Assembly: GCA_001507425.1 (NCBI GenBank)
Contig: LMAJ01000001.1
Location: 248,001-312,000, forward strand
DNA length: 64,000 nt
Direction: 5' to 3'
From: Flavobacteriaceae bacterium CRH
GTDB lineage: Bacteria; Bacteroidota; Bacteroidia; Flavobacteriales; Flavobacteriaceae
The translations under genes were made by a program, and so were the position numbers. Shown one piece after another: positions 1-9,142 of the stretch. Every line of letters begins with the position of its first letter. Position 1 is the stretch's first letter. Under the pieces are notes generated by a model, which did not search any database, was not told where the DNA came from, and saw nothing but the letters and a program-made list of their open reading frames with translations.

Positions 1-437
1 ATTGTTTTTGTTGACAAATCTTCAACACGAACCGGGTTTTCAGAATTCGCTTCATATTTATCAACTAATTTTTTTAGCTGTTCTACCGTAGTGTCGTAAT
101 CTACAATTTTGATTCGTCCGTAAACGTGTACGGCTATGTAATTCCATGTTGGTACATTTTCGTGATCGTACCAGGAAGAAGAAATATACCCATGTGCGCC
201 TGAAAACACCGCTAAAACCTGGTCATTTTCAGCAAAACCTTCTGCTTGAGGGTTTAGTTTAGAAATATGTCCCTGCAGAATTTCTTTTCCATCAGAATTA
301 ATTTCAAGTTCTATCGGAATATGTGTTGCGCATAATTTTCCGTGAGTTTGATTAATAAGGATTCCAAAACTGTTTTCTTTCAAAAAAGCCCTGATCGATT
401 CCGGATCTTCGTCTTTATATATCTTTGGTGTATACAT
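1..437 (-). CDS. PaiB-like FMN-binding negative transcriptional regulator (3' part outside window)
   Basis: Reading the minus strand from the ATG at 437 gives an open frame that runs off the window start (about 145 residues visible). It begins MYTPKIYKDED and has the family hallmarks: ATHIPIELE, a GHISKLNPQ segment, VFSGAHGYISSSWY and VPTWNYIAVHVYG. These match the split-barrel flavin-binding PaiB/FMN-binding-2 family, whose members are cytosolic; in Bacillus PaiB acts as a negative regulator, but many homologues are of unknown role. The C-terminus is missing only because of the window edge. It lies 12 bp upstream of a GNAT acetyltransferase gene on the same strand; PaiA, the usual partner of PaiB, is also a GNAT protein, so the pair may be functionally linked (inference). 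Confidence 0.8.
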   Translation of the reverse strand, partial: MYTPKIYKDEDPESIRAFLKENSFGILINQTHGKLCATHIPIELEINSDGKEILQGHISKLNPQAEGFAENDQVLAVFSGAHGYISSSWYDHENVPTWNYIAVHVYGRIKIVDYDTTVEQLKKLVDKYEANSENPVRVEDLSTKT

Positions 438-449
438 TTTTTCGAATTT

Positions 450-905
450 TTATTTCAAAGATTTTCCGAAACAAACAGCTTCCGGGCGATCTTTATATTT
501 TCCGTAATTCGGAATTACTTTATATTCTTGCTTTTGGTAAAATTGAATTGCCTCCTGATTTTTTAATCTCGTTTCTAAAATCAAATCAGTAAAACCAATT
601 GTTTTTGCTTTTTTTTCTAAAAAAGCTAATATTGTTTTCCCAATTTTCTTTCCAGGATATTTCGAATACATTCGTTTTACTTCGCCAATATTTTCATCGA
701 TTGGTCTGATTGCTCCACAACCAACAATTTCATTATCAATTTCAGCTATAACAAATAGAAATTTTGGATTTTCATATTCCCAGTCGGTAAAAGAATTTTT
801 TCCATCGCTTCCAAAACGAAGATAGAGATTTGCCGACAATTCATCTATAATTGCTGCAACTTTTTCATCCGGATTTGTTATTTTTATGGAAATAGTTTCT
901 TTCAT
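450..905 (-). CDS. GNAT family N-acetyltransferase
   Basis: A 151-residue protein if started at the ATG at 905 (MKETISIKITNP); a longer frame from 956 adds 17 residues running through a palindromic spacer and is less likely. Visible GNAT features are FVIAEIDNEIVGCGAIRP (beta4), VKRMYSKYPGKKIGKTIL (a Q/RxxGxG/A-type acetyl-CoA loop in altered form) and LETRLKNQEAIQFYQKQEY, the usual C-terminal substrate and CoA segment. It should transfer an acetyl group from acetyl-CoA to an amine, substrate unknown. It is followed 12 bp downstream by the PaiB-like gene, so the two may be co-transcribed. Confidence 0.8.
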   Translation of the reverse strand: MKETISIKITNPDEKVAAIIDELSANLYLRFGSDGKNSFTDWEYENPKFLFVIAEIDNEIVGCGAIRPIDENIGEVKRMYSKYPGKKIGKTILAFLEKKAKTIGFTDLILETRLKNQEAIQFYQKQEYKVIPNYGKYKDRPEAVCFGKSLK

Positions 906-934
906 CTTAGAAAAGTAATTGAAGTTTTTTCTGC

Positions 935-989
935 CACAAATTTCACGAATTCCCACAAATTAAATTCGTGCTAATTCGTGAAATTTGTG
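935..989. repeat. 17-bp perfect palindrome in spacer
   Basis: The arms at 935-951 (cacaaatttcacgaatt) and 973-989 are exact reverse complements around a 21-bp loop. It lies between murB and the GNAT gene, both on the minus strand. The same cacgaattc/gaattcgtg words recur in the palindrome at 3305-3353, so this is probably a dispersed palindromic spacer repeat that may also act as a terminator or mRNA stabiliser. Confidence 0.7.
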
Positions 990-991
990 TT

Positions 992-2005
992 TTATATGAC
1001 ATTCACTTCCGCTTCAATATGAATGCCGAAAGTTTCAAAAACCGTTTTTTGCACATCTCTAGAAACCGCTAAAATTTCTTGTCCGGTTGCATTTCCGTAA
1101 TTTACTAAAACCAAAGCCTGATTTTTATGAACACCTGCGTCGCCAAAACGTTTTCCTTTAAAACCAGCCTGCTCAATTAACCAGCCAGCCGGAACTTTTA
1201 CTTCTGTTTCTGAAACTTCATAATATTTCATTTCCGGAAATTTTTGATGGATTTTTTCAAAATCAGATTTCAATAAAATTGGATTTTTAAAGAAACTTCC
1301 GCTGTTTCCCAATTCTTTCGGATCCGGTAATTTGCTTTGTCTTATCGCAATTACAGCATTGCTCACATCTTTTAGTGTTGGCGTTGTAACATTGTTTTTA
1401 GCCAATTCAGCTGTAATATCTCCGTAAGAAGTATTTATTTTATGATTGTGTTTTGTCAATTTATAAATTACCGACGTAATAATGTATTGATCTTTGACTT
1501 CGTTTTTAAAAATGCTTTCACGATATCCAAAATTACATTCGTCGTTTGTGAAAGTTTTTATTTCCTGAGATTCAATATTAATGGTTTCACAAGAAACAAA
1601 AGTATCTTTTATCTCCGTTCCGTAGGCGCCAATATTCTGAACCGGAGTTGTACCAACATTCCCCGGAATAAGCGACATGTTTTCTAAACCGCCAAAATTG
1701 TTCTCAATAGTATAAAGAACGAAATCGTGCCAGGTTTCGCCGGCCTGACTTTCAACCCAAACAAAATCATCATCTTCTTTAATGATTTTCTTGCCTTTTA
1801 AATCAATATGGATAACCAAAGCGTCAATATCTTTCGTTAAAAGCATATTGCTTCCTCCGCCAAGAATAAACTTTTTCTCGTTTTTGTTTTCTTCTAAAAT
1901 GGTTTTCAATTCAGCAACCGAGTGAACGGCAACAAATTGTTTGGCGCTGGCTTCGATGCCAAAAGTATTGTAGTTTTTTAAAGAAAAATTGGATTGGATT
2001 TCCAT
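992..2005 (-). CDS. murB: UDP-N-acetylmuramate dehydrogenase (UDP-N-acetylenolpyruvoylglucosamine reductase)
   Basis: 337 residues. MurB reduces UDP-GlcNAc-enolpyruvate to UDP-MurNAc with NADPH and FAD in the cytosol, the second committed step of peptidoglycan precursor synthesis. Visible features: the N-terminal NYNTFGIEASAKQFV segment, the FAD-binding ILGGGSNMLLT, the SLIPGNVGTTPVQNIGAYG loop of the PCMH-type FAD fold, the catalytic-serine region GNSGSFFKNP and the C-terminal PAGWLIEQAGFKG. Length fits the family. It stands alone between spacers with palindromes. Start at ATG 2005 matches the usual N-terminus. Confidence 0.95.
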   Translation of the reverse strand: MEIQSNFSLKNYNTFGIEASAKQFVAVHSVAELKTILEENKNEKKFILGGGSNMLLTKDIDALVIHIDLKGKKIIKEDDDFVWVESQAGETWHDFVLYTIENNFGGLENMSLIPGNVGTTPVQNIGAYGTEIKDTFVSCETINIESQEIKTFTNDECNFGYRESIFKNEVKDQYIITSVIYKLTKHNHKINTSYGDITAELAKNNVTTPTLKDVSNAVIAIRQSKLPDPKELGNSGSFFKNPILLKSDFEKIHQKFPEMKYYEVSETEVKVPAGWLIEQAGFKGKRFGDAGVHKNQALVLVNYGNATGQEILAVSRDVQKTVFETFGIHIEAEVNVI

Positions 2006-2135
2006 ATATAAAAGGCTTTTAAATCTGAGTTCAAAAGTAAGGATTATAATTTATTTGAGTTGGATTTCTATAAAATAACAAAGTATGATTTTTTACCGCA
2101 AAGTTTGCAAGGTTTTTATTTATTAGAATGTTCAG

Positions 2136-2192
2136 AAAACACAAAGTTCGCAAAGCTAGGACCAATAAACAGCTTTGCGAACTTTGTGTTTT
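2136..2192. repeat. 22-bp perfect palindrome (acaaagttcgcaaagct type)
   Basis: The arms 2136-2157 and 2171-2192 are exact reverse complements separated by a 13-bp loop. Shorter degenerate copies flank it (about 2097-2113 and 2211-2233, with caaagtttgcaaggtt and ccttgcgaactttgcgg). A near-identical palindrome lies 58 kb away at 60652-60709. This is a dispersed REP-like element of the core genome that could be mistaken for a simple terminator. Confidence 0.7.
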
Positions 2193-2231
2193 TATAAAAC
2201 CAAGTATATATAAACCTTGCGAACTTTGCGG

Positions 2232-3290
2232 TTAAATTCTTCGGGAATGCAGCAACTCATGATATTTATATGCAATAACTTTCATATTAATATCATAATT
2301 AGCATTCTCTTCTACAAATTTTCTATTTCGAATAATAGCCTCATTTCTGGATTCAGCATTTTCAAAAGACCAAATCAGTTCTTCGGCAAGCATTTCGATA
2401 TTATCAATTTCAATCAATTGTCCGTTTTCGCGATGGGTAATCCAACTTTGATTTCCCGGAATGTCCGAAACTACGGGATAACAATTGCAAGCCATTGCTT
2501 CAAATAAAGAAGCCGAAACGCCTTCGGTAATTGGCATGCTGATATAGATATTCGATTGTTGTAATAAATTAGGAAGATCAGTATTCGGGATTCGTCCTGT
2601 AAAAATCACTTTGTTTTCGATTTGTAACTCTTTGGCTAAATCTTTTAGAAATTGCAATCTTGTACCATCGCCAACAATCGTTAACGAAAAATCAATTCCT
2701 TTTTGATCTAGAATTGCAAAAGCTTTTATAATAGAAGCATGACGATATTCCGGTTGTAAAGAACGTGTTACAACTGCTTCAATTTTGGTTGAATTATTAA
2801 TTGAAGGAGAAAAAAGCGATAAGTCAATTCCCTTCGGAATAACTAAAACTTTGCTCATATCAACGCCAATTTCTTTCATGGAAATTGTCATTACCGGACC
2901 CCAGGCGTGAATTAAATGCGCCTTTTTGAAAGCATATTTCTGAATAAATTTCTTAAAAGGATATAAAACAGAACCTTCCGGCCATAAATCGGTTCTGCCT
3001 TGTTGTGCAACCGCAATGGTCTTAGATCCTGATAAAGCCGCAAGAAAACCGTAACTGGTTGTTCTTTCTGCAATAACCATATCGGGTTTTTGCTTGCTAA
3101 CGATTTTTCTAATGGCAATAGGAGCGAAGCCATATTCTGCAATACGCTTCAATCGGTTTAGTTTTGAGTTACTTGGAGTTTGAAGTTCCCAGGTTATAAT
3201 TTCAAAATCACCAAATTCTTTCAGGCCTTTCATCCATGTAATGGCGTCTGCGCGATAAGATTCTCCCAGAAAAAGTATTTTTCTTTTCAT
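2232..3290 (-). CDS. Glycosyltransferase, group 1/GT4-like
   Basis: 352 residues with a GT-B layout. The N-terminal Rossmann half begins MKRKILFLGESYRADAI. The C-terminal half contains EAVVTRSLQPEYRHASIIKAF, TIVGDGTRLQFLKDLA, VIFTGRIP and the EGVSASLFEAMACNCYPVV segment, which carries the E-x7-E motif typical of retaining GT4 enzymes that bind the donor nucleotide sugar. Donor and acceptor cannot be read from the sequence. The gene is isolated, not in a visible polysaccharide cluster, and is bordered on both sides by palindromic spacers. Cytosolic or peripheral membrane location is expected. Confidence 0.85.
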   Translation of the reverse strand: MKRKILFLGESYRADAITWMKGLKEFGDFEIITWELQTPSNSKLNRLKRIAEYGFAPIAIRKIVSKQKPDMVIAERTTSYGFLAALSGSKTIAVAQQGRTDLWPEGSVLYPFKKFIQKYAFKKAHLIHAWGPVMTISMKEIGVDMSKVLVIPKGIDLSLFSPSINNSTKIEAVVTRSLQPEYRHASIIKAFAILDQKGIDFSLTIVGDGTRLQFLKDLAKELQIENKVIFTGRIPNTDLPNLLQQSNIYISMPITEGVSASLFEAMACNCYPVVSDIPGNQSWITHRENGQLIEIDNIEMLAEELIWSFENAESRNEAIIRNRKFVEENANYDINMKVIAYKYHELLHSRRI

Positions 3291-3304
3291 TTATAAAATT
3301 TTTC

Positions 3305-3353
3305 CGCCACGAATTCACGAATTAATTTTAAATAATTTCGTGAATTCGTGGCG
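3305..3353. repeat. 17-bp perfect palindrome in spacer
   Basis: The arms cgccacgaattcacgaa (3305-3321) and its exact reverse complement (3337-3353) lie in the 73-bp gap between the DUF2461 gene and the glycosyltransferase gene, both on the minus strand. It may serve as an attenuator or as a boundary element. It shares words with the palindrome at 935-989. Confidence 0.65.
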
Positions 3354-3363
3354 TTTATTATCT

Positions 3364-4044
3364 CTAAAACTCTTCTTCTGTCTCTAAAGCGCGATTAATG
3401 AATTCGTTTAAAGGTTTTAGAGCGATCAGTTTCTGGCTCATTTTCGAAACAAAATCTTTCTGAGTCACTTCAGAAATATCATATTTTTGAGTTGCCGTAA
3501 AACTTTTCAATTTTAAAAACTCAATTGCCGGATGCTCTTTTTCATATCCTCTTGGCGGATTTTTAAGGGAGTTGTTTTCATCGAAATCCAGACTTCCAAA
3601 TTCTTTTTTGAAGTTTTTATCGGCTAGAATTGCTTCTAAATCATCATGAAAAAAGGCAATTTCTTTGCGAACTTTTTTTAATTGATCAGGATCTGGCGAA
3701 TAAAATCCACCGGCAATAAAACTGGCTCCTTTTTCAATATGCACATAATATCCCGAACGATTAGCACCTTTTGCGCCAGACGACATCCAAACGCCTAAAT
3801 GCGCTTTATAAGGCGATTTGTCTTTAGAAAATCGAATATCACGATTGATTCTAAAAGTGCAATTTTTAACTTCTAATAATTCTAACGAAGGATCAAGCGG
3901 TTTCATGGCATCCAGAAAATCACTTACCAATTGATGATAATCTTTTTTGAAGATTTCGTATCGTTTTTTTTGATCCTGAAACCAGTCTCTATTGTTGTTC
4001 TTTTTTAAATCGTCTAAAAATTGCAATGATTCTTTCGTTAGCAT
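3364..4044 (-). CDS. DUF2461 (TIGR02453) family protein
   Basis: 226 residues, close to the usual length for DUF2461. Recognised from the N-terminal pattern LQFLDDLKKNNNRDWFQDQK, the FRINRDIRFSKDKSPYKAH segment, GYYVHIEKGASFIAGGFY and the KNPPRGYEKEHPAIEFLKLKS block, all characteristic of this family. Its biochemical function is unknown and no catalytic residues can be assigned. It is soluble, with no signal peptide. It lies downstream of recF on the same strand with a 79-bp gap, so it may be read from the recF promoter. Confidence 0.8.
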   Translation of the reverse strand: MLTKESLQFLDDLKKNNNRDWFQDQKKRYEIFKKDYHQLVSDFLDAMKPLDPSLELLEVKNCTFRINRDIRFSKDKSPYKAHLGVWMSSGAKGANRSGYYVHIEKGASFIAGGFYSPDPDQLKKVRKEIAFFHDDLEAILADKNFKKEFGSLDFDENNSLKNPPRGYEKEHPAIEFLKLKSFTATQKYDISEVTQKDFVSKMSQKLIALKPLNEFINRALETEEEF

Positions 4045-4123
4045 AATCAGTATTTATTGCAGTTATTTTTTAAGTATTGTTTGGGCTAAATTAATGATTT
4101 TCATTTTTCAATTTATAATGAAA

Positions 4124-5203
4124 TCACAAATTAAATATTTTATAACTCTGATGTGTCGATTTTACAATCGCTTCTGTACGTTCCGGATGCGTGTCTGAAA
4201 TAAACAACTGGCCAAAAGTTTCACTGTTTACCATTTCAATAATTTTTGCCACGCGGGTTTCGTCAAGTTTATCAAAAATATCATCAAAAAGCAGTAATGG
4301 TTTTACGCCGCTTTGTTTTTTCAAGAATTCAAATTGAGCCAGTTTCAAAGCAATTAAAAACGACTTTTGCTGACCCTGAGACCCGAATTTCTTTATTGGA
4401 TGCGAATCAATTTCAAAAGATAAATCATCTTTATGAATTCCTGCACTTGTATAATGCAGCGCACGATCTTTATTGATGTTTTCCTGTAAAATCGTCAACA
4501 AGTCTTTTTCGAACAAATGACTTTCATAAACCAATTGCACCGTTTCTTCAGAACCGGTTATGGCCTGATGATGGATATTAAATATAGGTATAAATTGTTC
4601 GAGGAAATCTTTTCTCTTTGCGAAAATCGATTTTCCAAAAACATTCAATTGCTCATTATATATAGATAAGGTGTCATTGTCAAAAACATGGTTCAATGCA
4701 AAATATTTAAGAAGTGCATTTCGCTGTGCAATAACTTTTTGATATTGAATAAGTTCCTGCAAATAAGTTGAGTCTAATTGCGAAATTACGCTATCCATAA
4801 ATTTACGGCGTGTTTCGCTTCCTTCTACAATTAAATCACGATCTGCCGGAGAAATAATTACTAACGGAATAAAACCGATATGATCTGAAAATTTATCATA
4901 AGCTTTACCATTTCTTTTCAGGATTTTCTTTTGTCCTTTTTTTAAACTGCAGACAATTTGTTCCGTTCTGTCGTTTTTTTCTAATTCGGCATCAATAACA
5001 AAAAACTCTTCTCCGTGCTTGATATTCTGAACGGCAAGCGGATTAAAATAACTTTTTCCATAAGCCAGATGATAAATAGCGTCGAGCACGTTGGTTTTAC
5101 CAATTCCGTTTTTCCCAACAAAACAATTGATCTTGATGTCGAAATCAAAACTCGCTTCTGAGAAATTTTTATAATTGAATAAAGAAATTTTGTTTAAATG
5201 CAT
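4124..5203 (-). CDS. recF: DNA replication and repair protein RecF
   Basis: 359 residues. RecF is an SMC-like ATPase that helps RecOR load RecA at single-strand gaps. Visible: N-terminal [18 protein letters not shown], the Walker [22 protein letters not shown], the ABC signature-like [18 protein letters not shown] near residue 275, and the Walker B/D-loop [16 protein letters not shown]. Length is normal. It is divergently transcribed from the TPR-ribH operon across a 399-bp spacer. Assignment is secure. Confidence 0.95.
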   Translation of the reverse strand: MHLNKISLFNYKNFSEASFDFDIKINCFVGKNGIGKTNVLDAIYHLAYGKSYFNPLAVQNIKHGEEFFVIDAELEKNDRTEQIVCSLKKGQKKILKRNGKAYDKFSDHIGFIPLVIISPADRDLIVEGSETRRKFMDSVISQLDSTYLQELIQYQKVIAQRNALLKYFALNHVFDNDTLSIYNEQLNVFGKSIFAKRKDFLEQFIPIFNIHHQAITGSEETVQLVYESHLFEKDLLTILQENINKDRALHYTSAGIHKDDLSFEIDSHPIKKFGSQGQQKSFLIALKLAQFEFLKKQSGVKPLLLFDDIFDKLDETRVAKIIEMVNSETFGQLFISDTHPERTEAIVKSTHQSYKIFNL

Positions 5204-5602
5204 TTTATAAGGAACTCTAAAGGTAGAATTTGATGTTTAATAATAAGTATTCCTCTTTTTAATTACGTTTTTCTGGTACAGATGAAATGATTAAAAAAGA
5301 TTTGTCCGGCAAATTTAATTCTTTAAACGCTTAATCTGCGATAATCTTAAAAATCTATCTCTAAATAATATTTTAAGTTAATAAAAAACATATTTAGAAT
5401 TGTGAAAAAATGAATCTTTAAATTGTTTAACTTTGGGTGTAAATATCTAATATTAAATGATTTGAATTTTATTTTTAAGCAATTGATAAGAAAAAAAACG
5501 AGATTATCGAAAATATTTTCTATTAAATAGATATAAAATTGATTTTTTTTACTTCAGTTTCAATAAAAATTTTATTTTTGCCGTTCACTAAATTAATTTT
5601 AA
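5204..5602. promoter_or_regulatory. Divergent promoter region between recF and the TPR-ribH operon
   Basis: This 399-bp AT-rich stretch holds no gene. A candidate Bacteroidota -7 box (tatttttg, 5573-5580) lies about 22 bp upstream of the ATG at 5603; the matching -33 box is not clear. On the other strand no convincing promoter for recF was identified. No riboswitch fold was recognised. Confidence 0.4.
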
Positions 5603-6382
5603 ATGGCTACTTACAATAAAAGAGGATATAAAGCACCAAAAGAAAAGGAAGTTAAAGAAGTAAATGAAGAAACACAGGTAATCGTTGACGAAAAAGACAG
5701 CACTACAGCTGGTGTTTTTTCAAAATTAGATGAAACTGCTTCAAAAACTGAGGATTGGGTTGCTAAAAATCAAAAAATCATTATTGGTTTAGTTGCTGGT
5801 ATTGCGGTTGCGACTATTGGATATTTGGCTTACCAAAAATTTATCGAAGCTCCTAAGCAAGATGAAGCTGCAAACGAAATGTTTGTTGCTCAACAAAACT
5901 TTCAAAAAGCGACGGATGGTGTAGCAAGCGATTCATTATATAAATTGGCTTTAAATGGTTCTGAAGGTAAATTCGGATTCATTAAAATTGCTGACGAATA
6001 TTCTGGAACAGATGCTGGAAACTTAGCGAACTATTATGCTGGTATGGCTTATTTAAATACTGGCAAATTTGACGAGGCAATTAAATATTTAGGAGATTTT
6101 AAATCTGAAGATTTAATCTTAAGTGCTTTGGCAAAAGGTGCAATTGGAGATGCTTACTCTCAAAAAAATCAACAAAAAGAAGCTTTAGACTATTATGTAA
6201 AAGCTGCTGAATCTAATAAAAACGATTTTACAACGCCTCGTTTCTTATTAAAAGCTGGTAAAACGGCTTTGGCTCTAGGTCAAAAAGAAGATGCTTTAAA
6301 GTATTTTACAGATATTAAAGAAAACTTCGATGCAACTCCGGAAGCAGCTTCTGTTGATGTATTGATTGGATTAGCGCAATAA
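5603..6382 (+). CDS. Tetratricopeptide repeat protein, YfgM-like, inner-membrane anchored
   Basis: 259 residues. A charged N-terminus (MATYNKRGYKAPKEKE) leads into an amphipathic stretch, then one membrane helix at about residues 60-78 (IIIGLVAGIAVATIGYLAY). The remaining C-terminal part should lie in the periplasm and holds TPR-like helical pairs (NYYAGMAYLNTGKFDEAIKY, AIGDAYSQKNQQKEALDYY, LKAGKTALALGQKEDALKYF). This is the architecture of YfgM/ancillary translocon-associated proteins; a precise partner is not visible. It is followed by ribH after 65 bp, an arrangement consistent with co-transcription. Confidence 0.8.
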   Translation: MATYNKRGYKAPKEKEVKEVNEETQVIVDEKDSTTAGVFSKLDETASKTEDWVAKNQKIIIGLVAGIAVATIGYLAYQKFIEAPKQDEAANEMFVAQQNFQKATDGVASDSLYKLALNGSEGKFGFIKIADEYSGTDAGNLANYYAGMAYLNTGKFDEAIKYLGDFKSEDLILSALAKGAIGDAYSQKNQQKEALDYYVKAAESNKNDFTTPRFLLKAGKTALALGQKEDALKYFTDIKENFDATPEAASVDVLIGLAQ

Positions 6383-6447
6383 TAATTTTAGATTTTAGAT
6401 TTAAGATTGTAGATTTGTATTTCAGAATTTAAAATCTAAATATACAG

Positions 6448-7020
6448 ATGGCTACCGAAAATAAAAATTTATCAGAATACGATAAAAACACGATCCCAAA
6501 TGCGAAAGACTTTCGATTTGGGATTGTTGTTTCTGAGTGGAACGAAAATATAACTGAAGGACTTTATAATGGCGCTTTTGAAGCCTTAATTGATTGTGAT
6601 GTTCCGCAACAACAAATTATCCGTTGGAATGTTCCCGGAAGTTTTGAGCTGATTTATGGCGCAAAAAAAATGCTGCAAACTCAAAATGTAGATGCAGTTA
6701 TTGTTATTGGATGCGTAATTCAGGGACAAACCAAACATTTTGATTTTGTATGCGAAGGCGTTACACAAGGAATTAAAGATTTGAATGTTCAAACTGACAT
6801 TCCGGTTATTTTTTGTGTTCTGACAGATAATAACATACAACAGTCTATTGACAGAAGTGGAGGAATTCACGGAAACAAAGGAACTGAAGCCGCAATAGCA
6901 GCAATCAAAATGGCTTATATTCGTCAACAAGCTTCAATGTCGCACCCATTTAATCAGCCATTGTTGGTTTCAGGTGCCATTCAAATTGAAGAAACTCCAC
7001 GAAAAATCGAAAAAGAATAA
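6448..7020 (+). CDS. ribH: 6,7-dimethyl-8-ribityllumazine synthase
   Basis: 190 residues, slightly longer than the typical 150-160 because of an N-terminal extension (MATENKNLSEYDKN) and a C-terminal tail. RibH condenses 5-amino-6-ribitylamino-uracil with 3,4-dihydroxy-2-butanone 4-phosphate, the penultimate riboflavin step. Visible: FGIVVSEWNENITEGLYNGA, WNVPGSFELIYGAKKM, the catalytic-histidine segment IGCVIQGQTKHFDFV, and CVLTDNNIQQSIDRSGG with HGNKGTEAA. A strong hairpin terminator follows. No FMN riboswitch was recognised upstream. Confidence 0.95.
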   Translation: MATENKNLSEYDKNTIPNAKDFRFGIVVSEWNENITEGLYNGAFEALIDCDVPQQQIIRWNVPGSFELIYGAKKMLQTQNVDAVIVIGCVIQGQTKHFDFVCEGVTQGIKDLNVQTDIPVIFCVLTDNNIQQSIDRSGGIHGNKGTEAAIAAIKMAYIRQQASMSHPFNQPLLVSGAIQIEETPRKIEKE

Positions 7021-7042
7021 AACACAATCGTTTTAAAATACT

Positions 7043-7077
7043 AAAACCTATACTGTGTAAAAATAGTATAGGTTTTT
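7043..7077 (+). terminator. Rho-independent terminator after ribH
   Basis: The stem aaaacctatact (7043-7054) pairs with agtataggtttt, followed by a T-run. It is 22 bp past the ribH stop and ends the TPR-ribH unit before mutL. Confidence 0.75.
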
Positions 7078-7237
7078 TGTTTTTTTTATGACAGATGAAG
7101 TTCTAAAACCCAACAGAAATTCATTAAATTTGTACACCTTCGTTTAAAAAATCAGTGAAGAATTAATAGTACCAATCTGAGCTTTTTACGACAAGTTAAA
7201 CTAGAATCAAGCATAAACCTTAAACCCCATTTTTTTA

Positions 7238-9142
7238 ATGTCGAGTATTATTCAATTACTTCCTGATCACGTTGCTAATCAAATTGCCGCTGGAGAGGTG
7301 GTTCAAAGACCCGCTTCGGTAGTCAAAGAATTGCTGGAAAATGCTGTTGATGCAAATGCAACCGACATTAAATTAATTATTAAAGATGCAGGAAAATCTT
7401 TAGTTCAGGTTATTGATAATGGCAAAGGAATGAGTGTTACTGATGCGCGTTTGTGTTTTGAACGCCATGCAACCTCAAAAATTCGTCAGGCCGAAGATTT
7501 ATTTTCCTTATGTACAAAAGGTTTTCGTGGTGAAGCATTAGCTTCTATTGCGGCTATTGCGCACATGGAAATGAAAACCAAACAAGATCAGGAAGAACTT
7601 GGAACGCATATTGTTATTGAAGGAAGTAAGTTTGTATCGCAGGAAGTAGCCGTTTTACCAAAAGGAACTTCGTTTGCAGTCAAAAATTTATTTTTTAATA
7701 TTCCGGCACGCCGAAACTTCTTAAAATCTGATACCGTTGAATTTCGCCATGTTATGGATGAATTTCAGCGTGTTGCTTTAGCGCATCCCAATATTCATTT
7801 TACATTTTACCATAACGGAAGTGAAATGTACAATTTGCCTGCCTCAGGATATCGCCAGCGAATTGTGGGGATTTTTTCAGGTAAAACAAATGAAAAATTA
7901 GTTCCGGTTAACGAAGATACCGAAATCATTAATATTCAGGGATTTGTTTGTAAACCTGAATTTGCCAAGAAAAATAGGGGAGAACAGTTCTTTTTTGTAA
8001 ATGATCGTTTCATAAAAAGCGGTTATCTGCATCACGCAGTAATGGCAGCTTATGATGGACTTTTGAAAGATGGTTCGCAACCCAGTTATTTCTTGTTTTT
8101 GCAAGTTCCGCCAAACACGATTGATATTAACATACATCCAACAAAAACCGAAATTAAGTTTGATGATGAGCAGGCTTTATATGCCATTTTAAGAGCTTCG
8201 ATCAAACATAGTTTGGGGCAATTTAATGTCGCACCGGTTTTAGATTTTGATCGTGATGCCAATTTAGATACGCCATACCATTATAAAGATTTAGAAGGAG
8301 AAACACCAACAATTCAGGTTGATGGAAATTTCAATCCTTTTACCGATGATAAAACCAATCAGCATTATTCTAAAGCAAGTTCTGGTTCTGGTTCAGGCTC
8401 GGGTTTTACTTCAGGATCAAATTCGTATTCAGGCTATTCTAAAAGAGTTGAGCCAACAGCAAGCTGGGAAAGTTTATATGTTGGTTTAGATACAGAAAGT
8501 ATCGAAAGTTCGCCTTTTACTTTTGAAAATGAAGAAGTAACATCTTCTCTGTTTAATGATAATGAAATAGAGCAGGCAAGTCAGGGAACGTATCAAATTC
8601 ATAAAAAATATATTGTTTCGCCAATAAAATCAGGAATGGTAATTGTCGATCAGCAACGCGCGCACCAACGTATTTTGTACGAGCAATTTTTGTTGAATAT
8701 GACGGTAAATCAGGCTTCAAGCCAGCAATTGTTGTTTCCGTTGAACTTATTCTATTCTTCAGATGAAATGACATTAATTGAAGAACTGAAACCTTCCTTA
8801 GAAACAACAGGTTTTGTTTTTGATGAAGCGCAAACAGACCATATTGTAATTTCTGGAATTCCTGTAAATATTACAGAAAGTGAAGTTTCGATGGTAATAG
8901 AACAATTATTAAGTGACTTGCAAGACGGAATTCCGGCAAGCAGTTACAGTCAAAACGATACAATTGCCAAATCGATGGCAAAAAGTTTAGCGGTTAAAAC
9001 GGGATCTTATTTAACCGAAAAAGAACAAGATAATTTGGTAAACGGTTTGTTTGCCTGTAAAGATCCTAATATTTCACCTTTTCAAAAACCAACCTTCATC
9101 ACAATGCGTGTTGAAGACATAGATAAAAAGTTTGCCATATGA
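7238..9142 (+). CDS. mutL: DNA mismatch repair protein MutL
   Basis: 634 residues. N-terminal GHKL ATPase: IAAGEVVQRPASVVKELLENAVDA (motif I), DNGKGM (II), ATSKIRQAEDLFSLCTKGFRGEALASIA (III), followed by the transducer domain. A Ser/Gly-rich linker lies around residues 380-405, then the C-terminal dimerisation domain. MutL couples MutS mismatch recognition to downstream nicking or excision. The position of the DQHA(x)2E(x)4E endonuclease motif reads IVDQQRAHQRILYEQF, so two metal-ligand residues are replaced. Its stop overlaps the start of the following rhomboid gene (ATGA-type overlap), pointing to translational coupling. Confidence 0.95.
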   Translation: MSSIIQLLPDHVANQIAAGEVVQRPASVVKELLENAVDANATDIKLIIKDAGKSLVQVIDNGKGMSVTDARLCFERHATSKIRQAEDLFSLCTKGFRGEALASIAAIAHMEMKTKQDQEELGTHIVIEGSKFVSQEVAVLPKGTSFAVKNLFFNIPARRNFLKSDTVEFRHVMDEFQRVALAHPNIHFTFYHNGSEMYNLPASGYRQRIVGIFSGKTNEKLVPVNEDTEIINIQGFVCKPEFAKKNRGEQFFFVNDRFIKSGYLHHAVMAAYDGLLKDGSQPSYFLFLQVPPNTIDINIHPTKTEIKFDDEQALYAILRASIKHSLGQFNVAPVLDFDRDANLDTPYHYKDLEGETPTIQVDGNFNPFTDDKTNQHYSKASSGSGSGSGFTSGSNSYSGYSKRVEPTASWESLYVGLDTESIESSPFTFENEEVTSSLFNDNEIEQASQGTYQIHKKYIVSPIKSGMVIVDQQRAHQRILYEQFLLNMTVNQASSQQLLFPLNLFYSSDEMTLIEELKPSLETTGFVFDEAQTDHIVISGIPVNITESEVSMVIEQLLSDLQDGIPASSYSQNDTIAKSMAKSLAVKTGSYLTEKEQDNLVNGLFACKDPNISPFQKPTFITMRVEDIDKKFAI

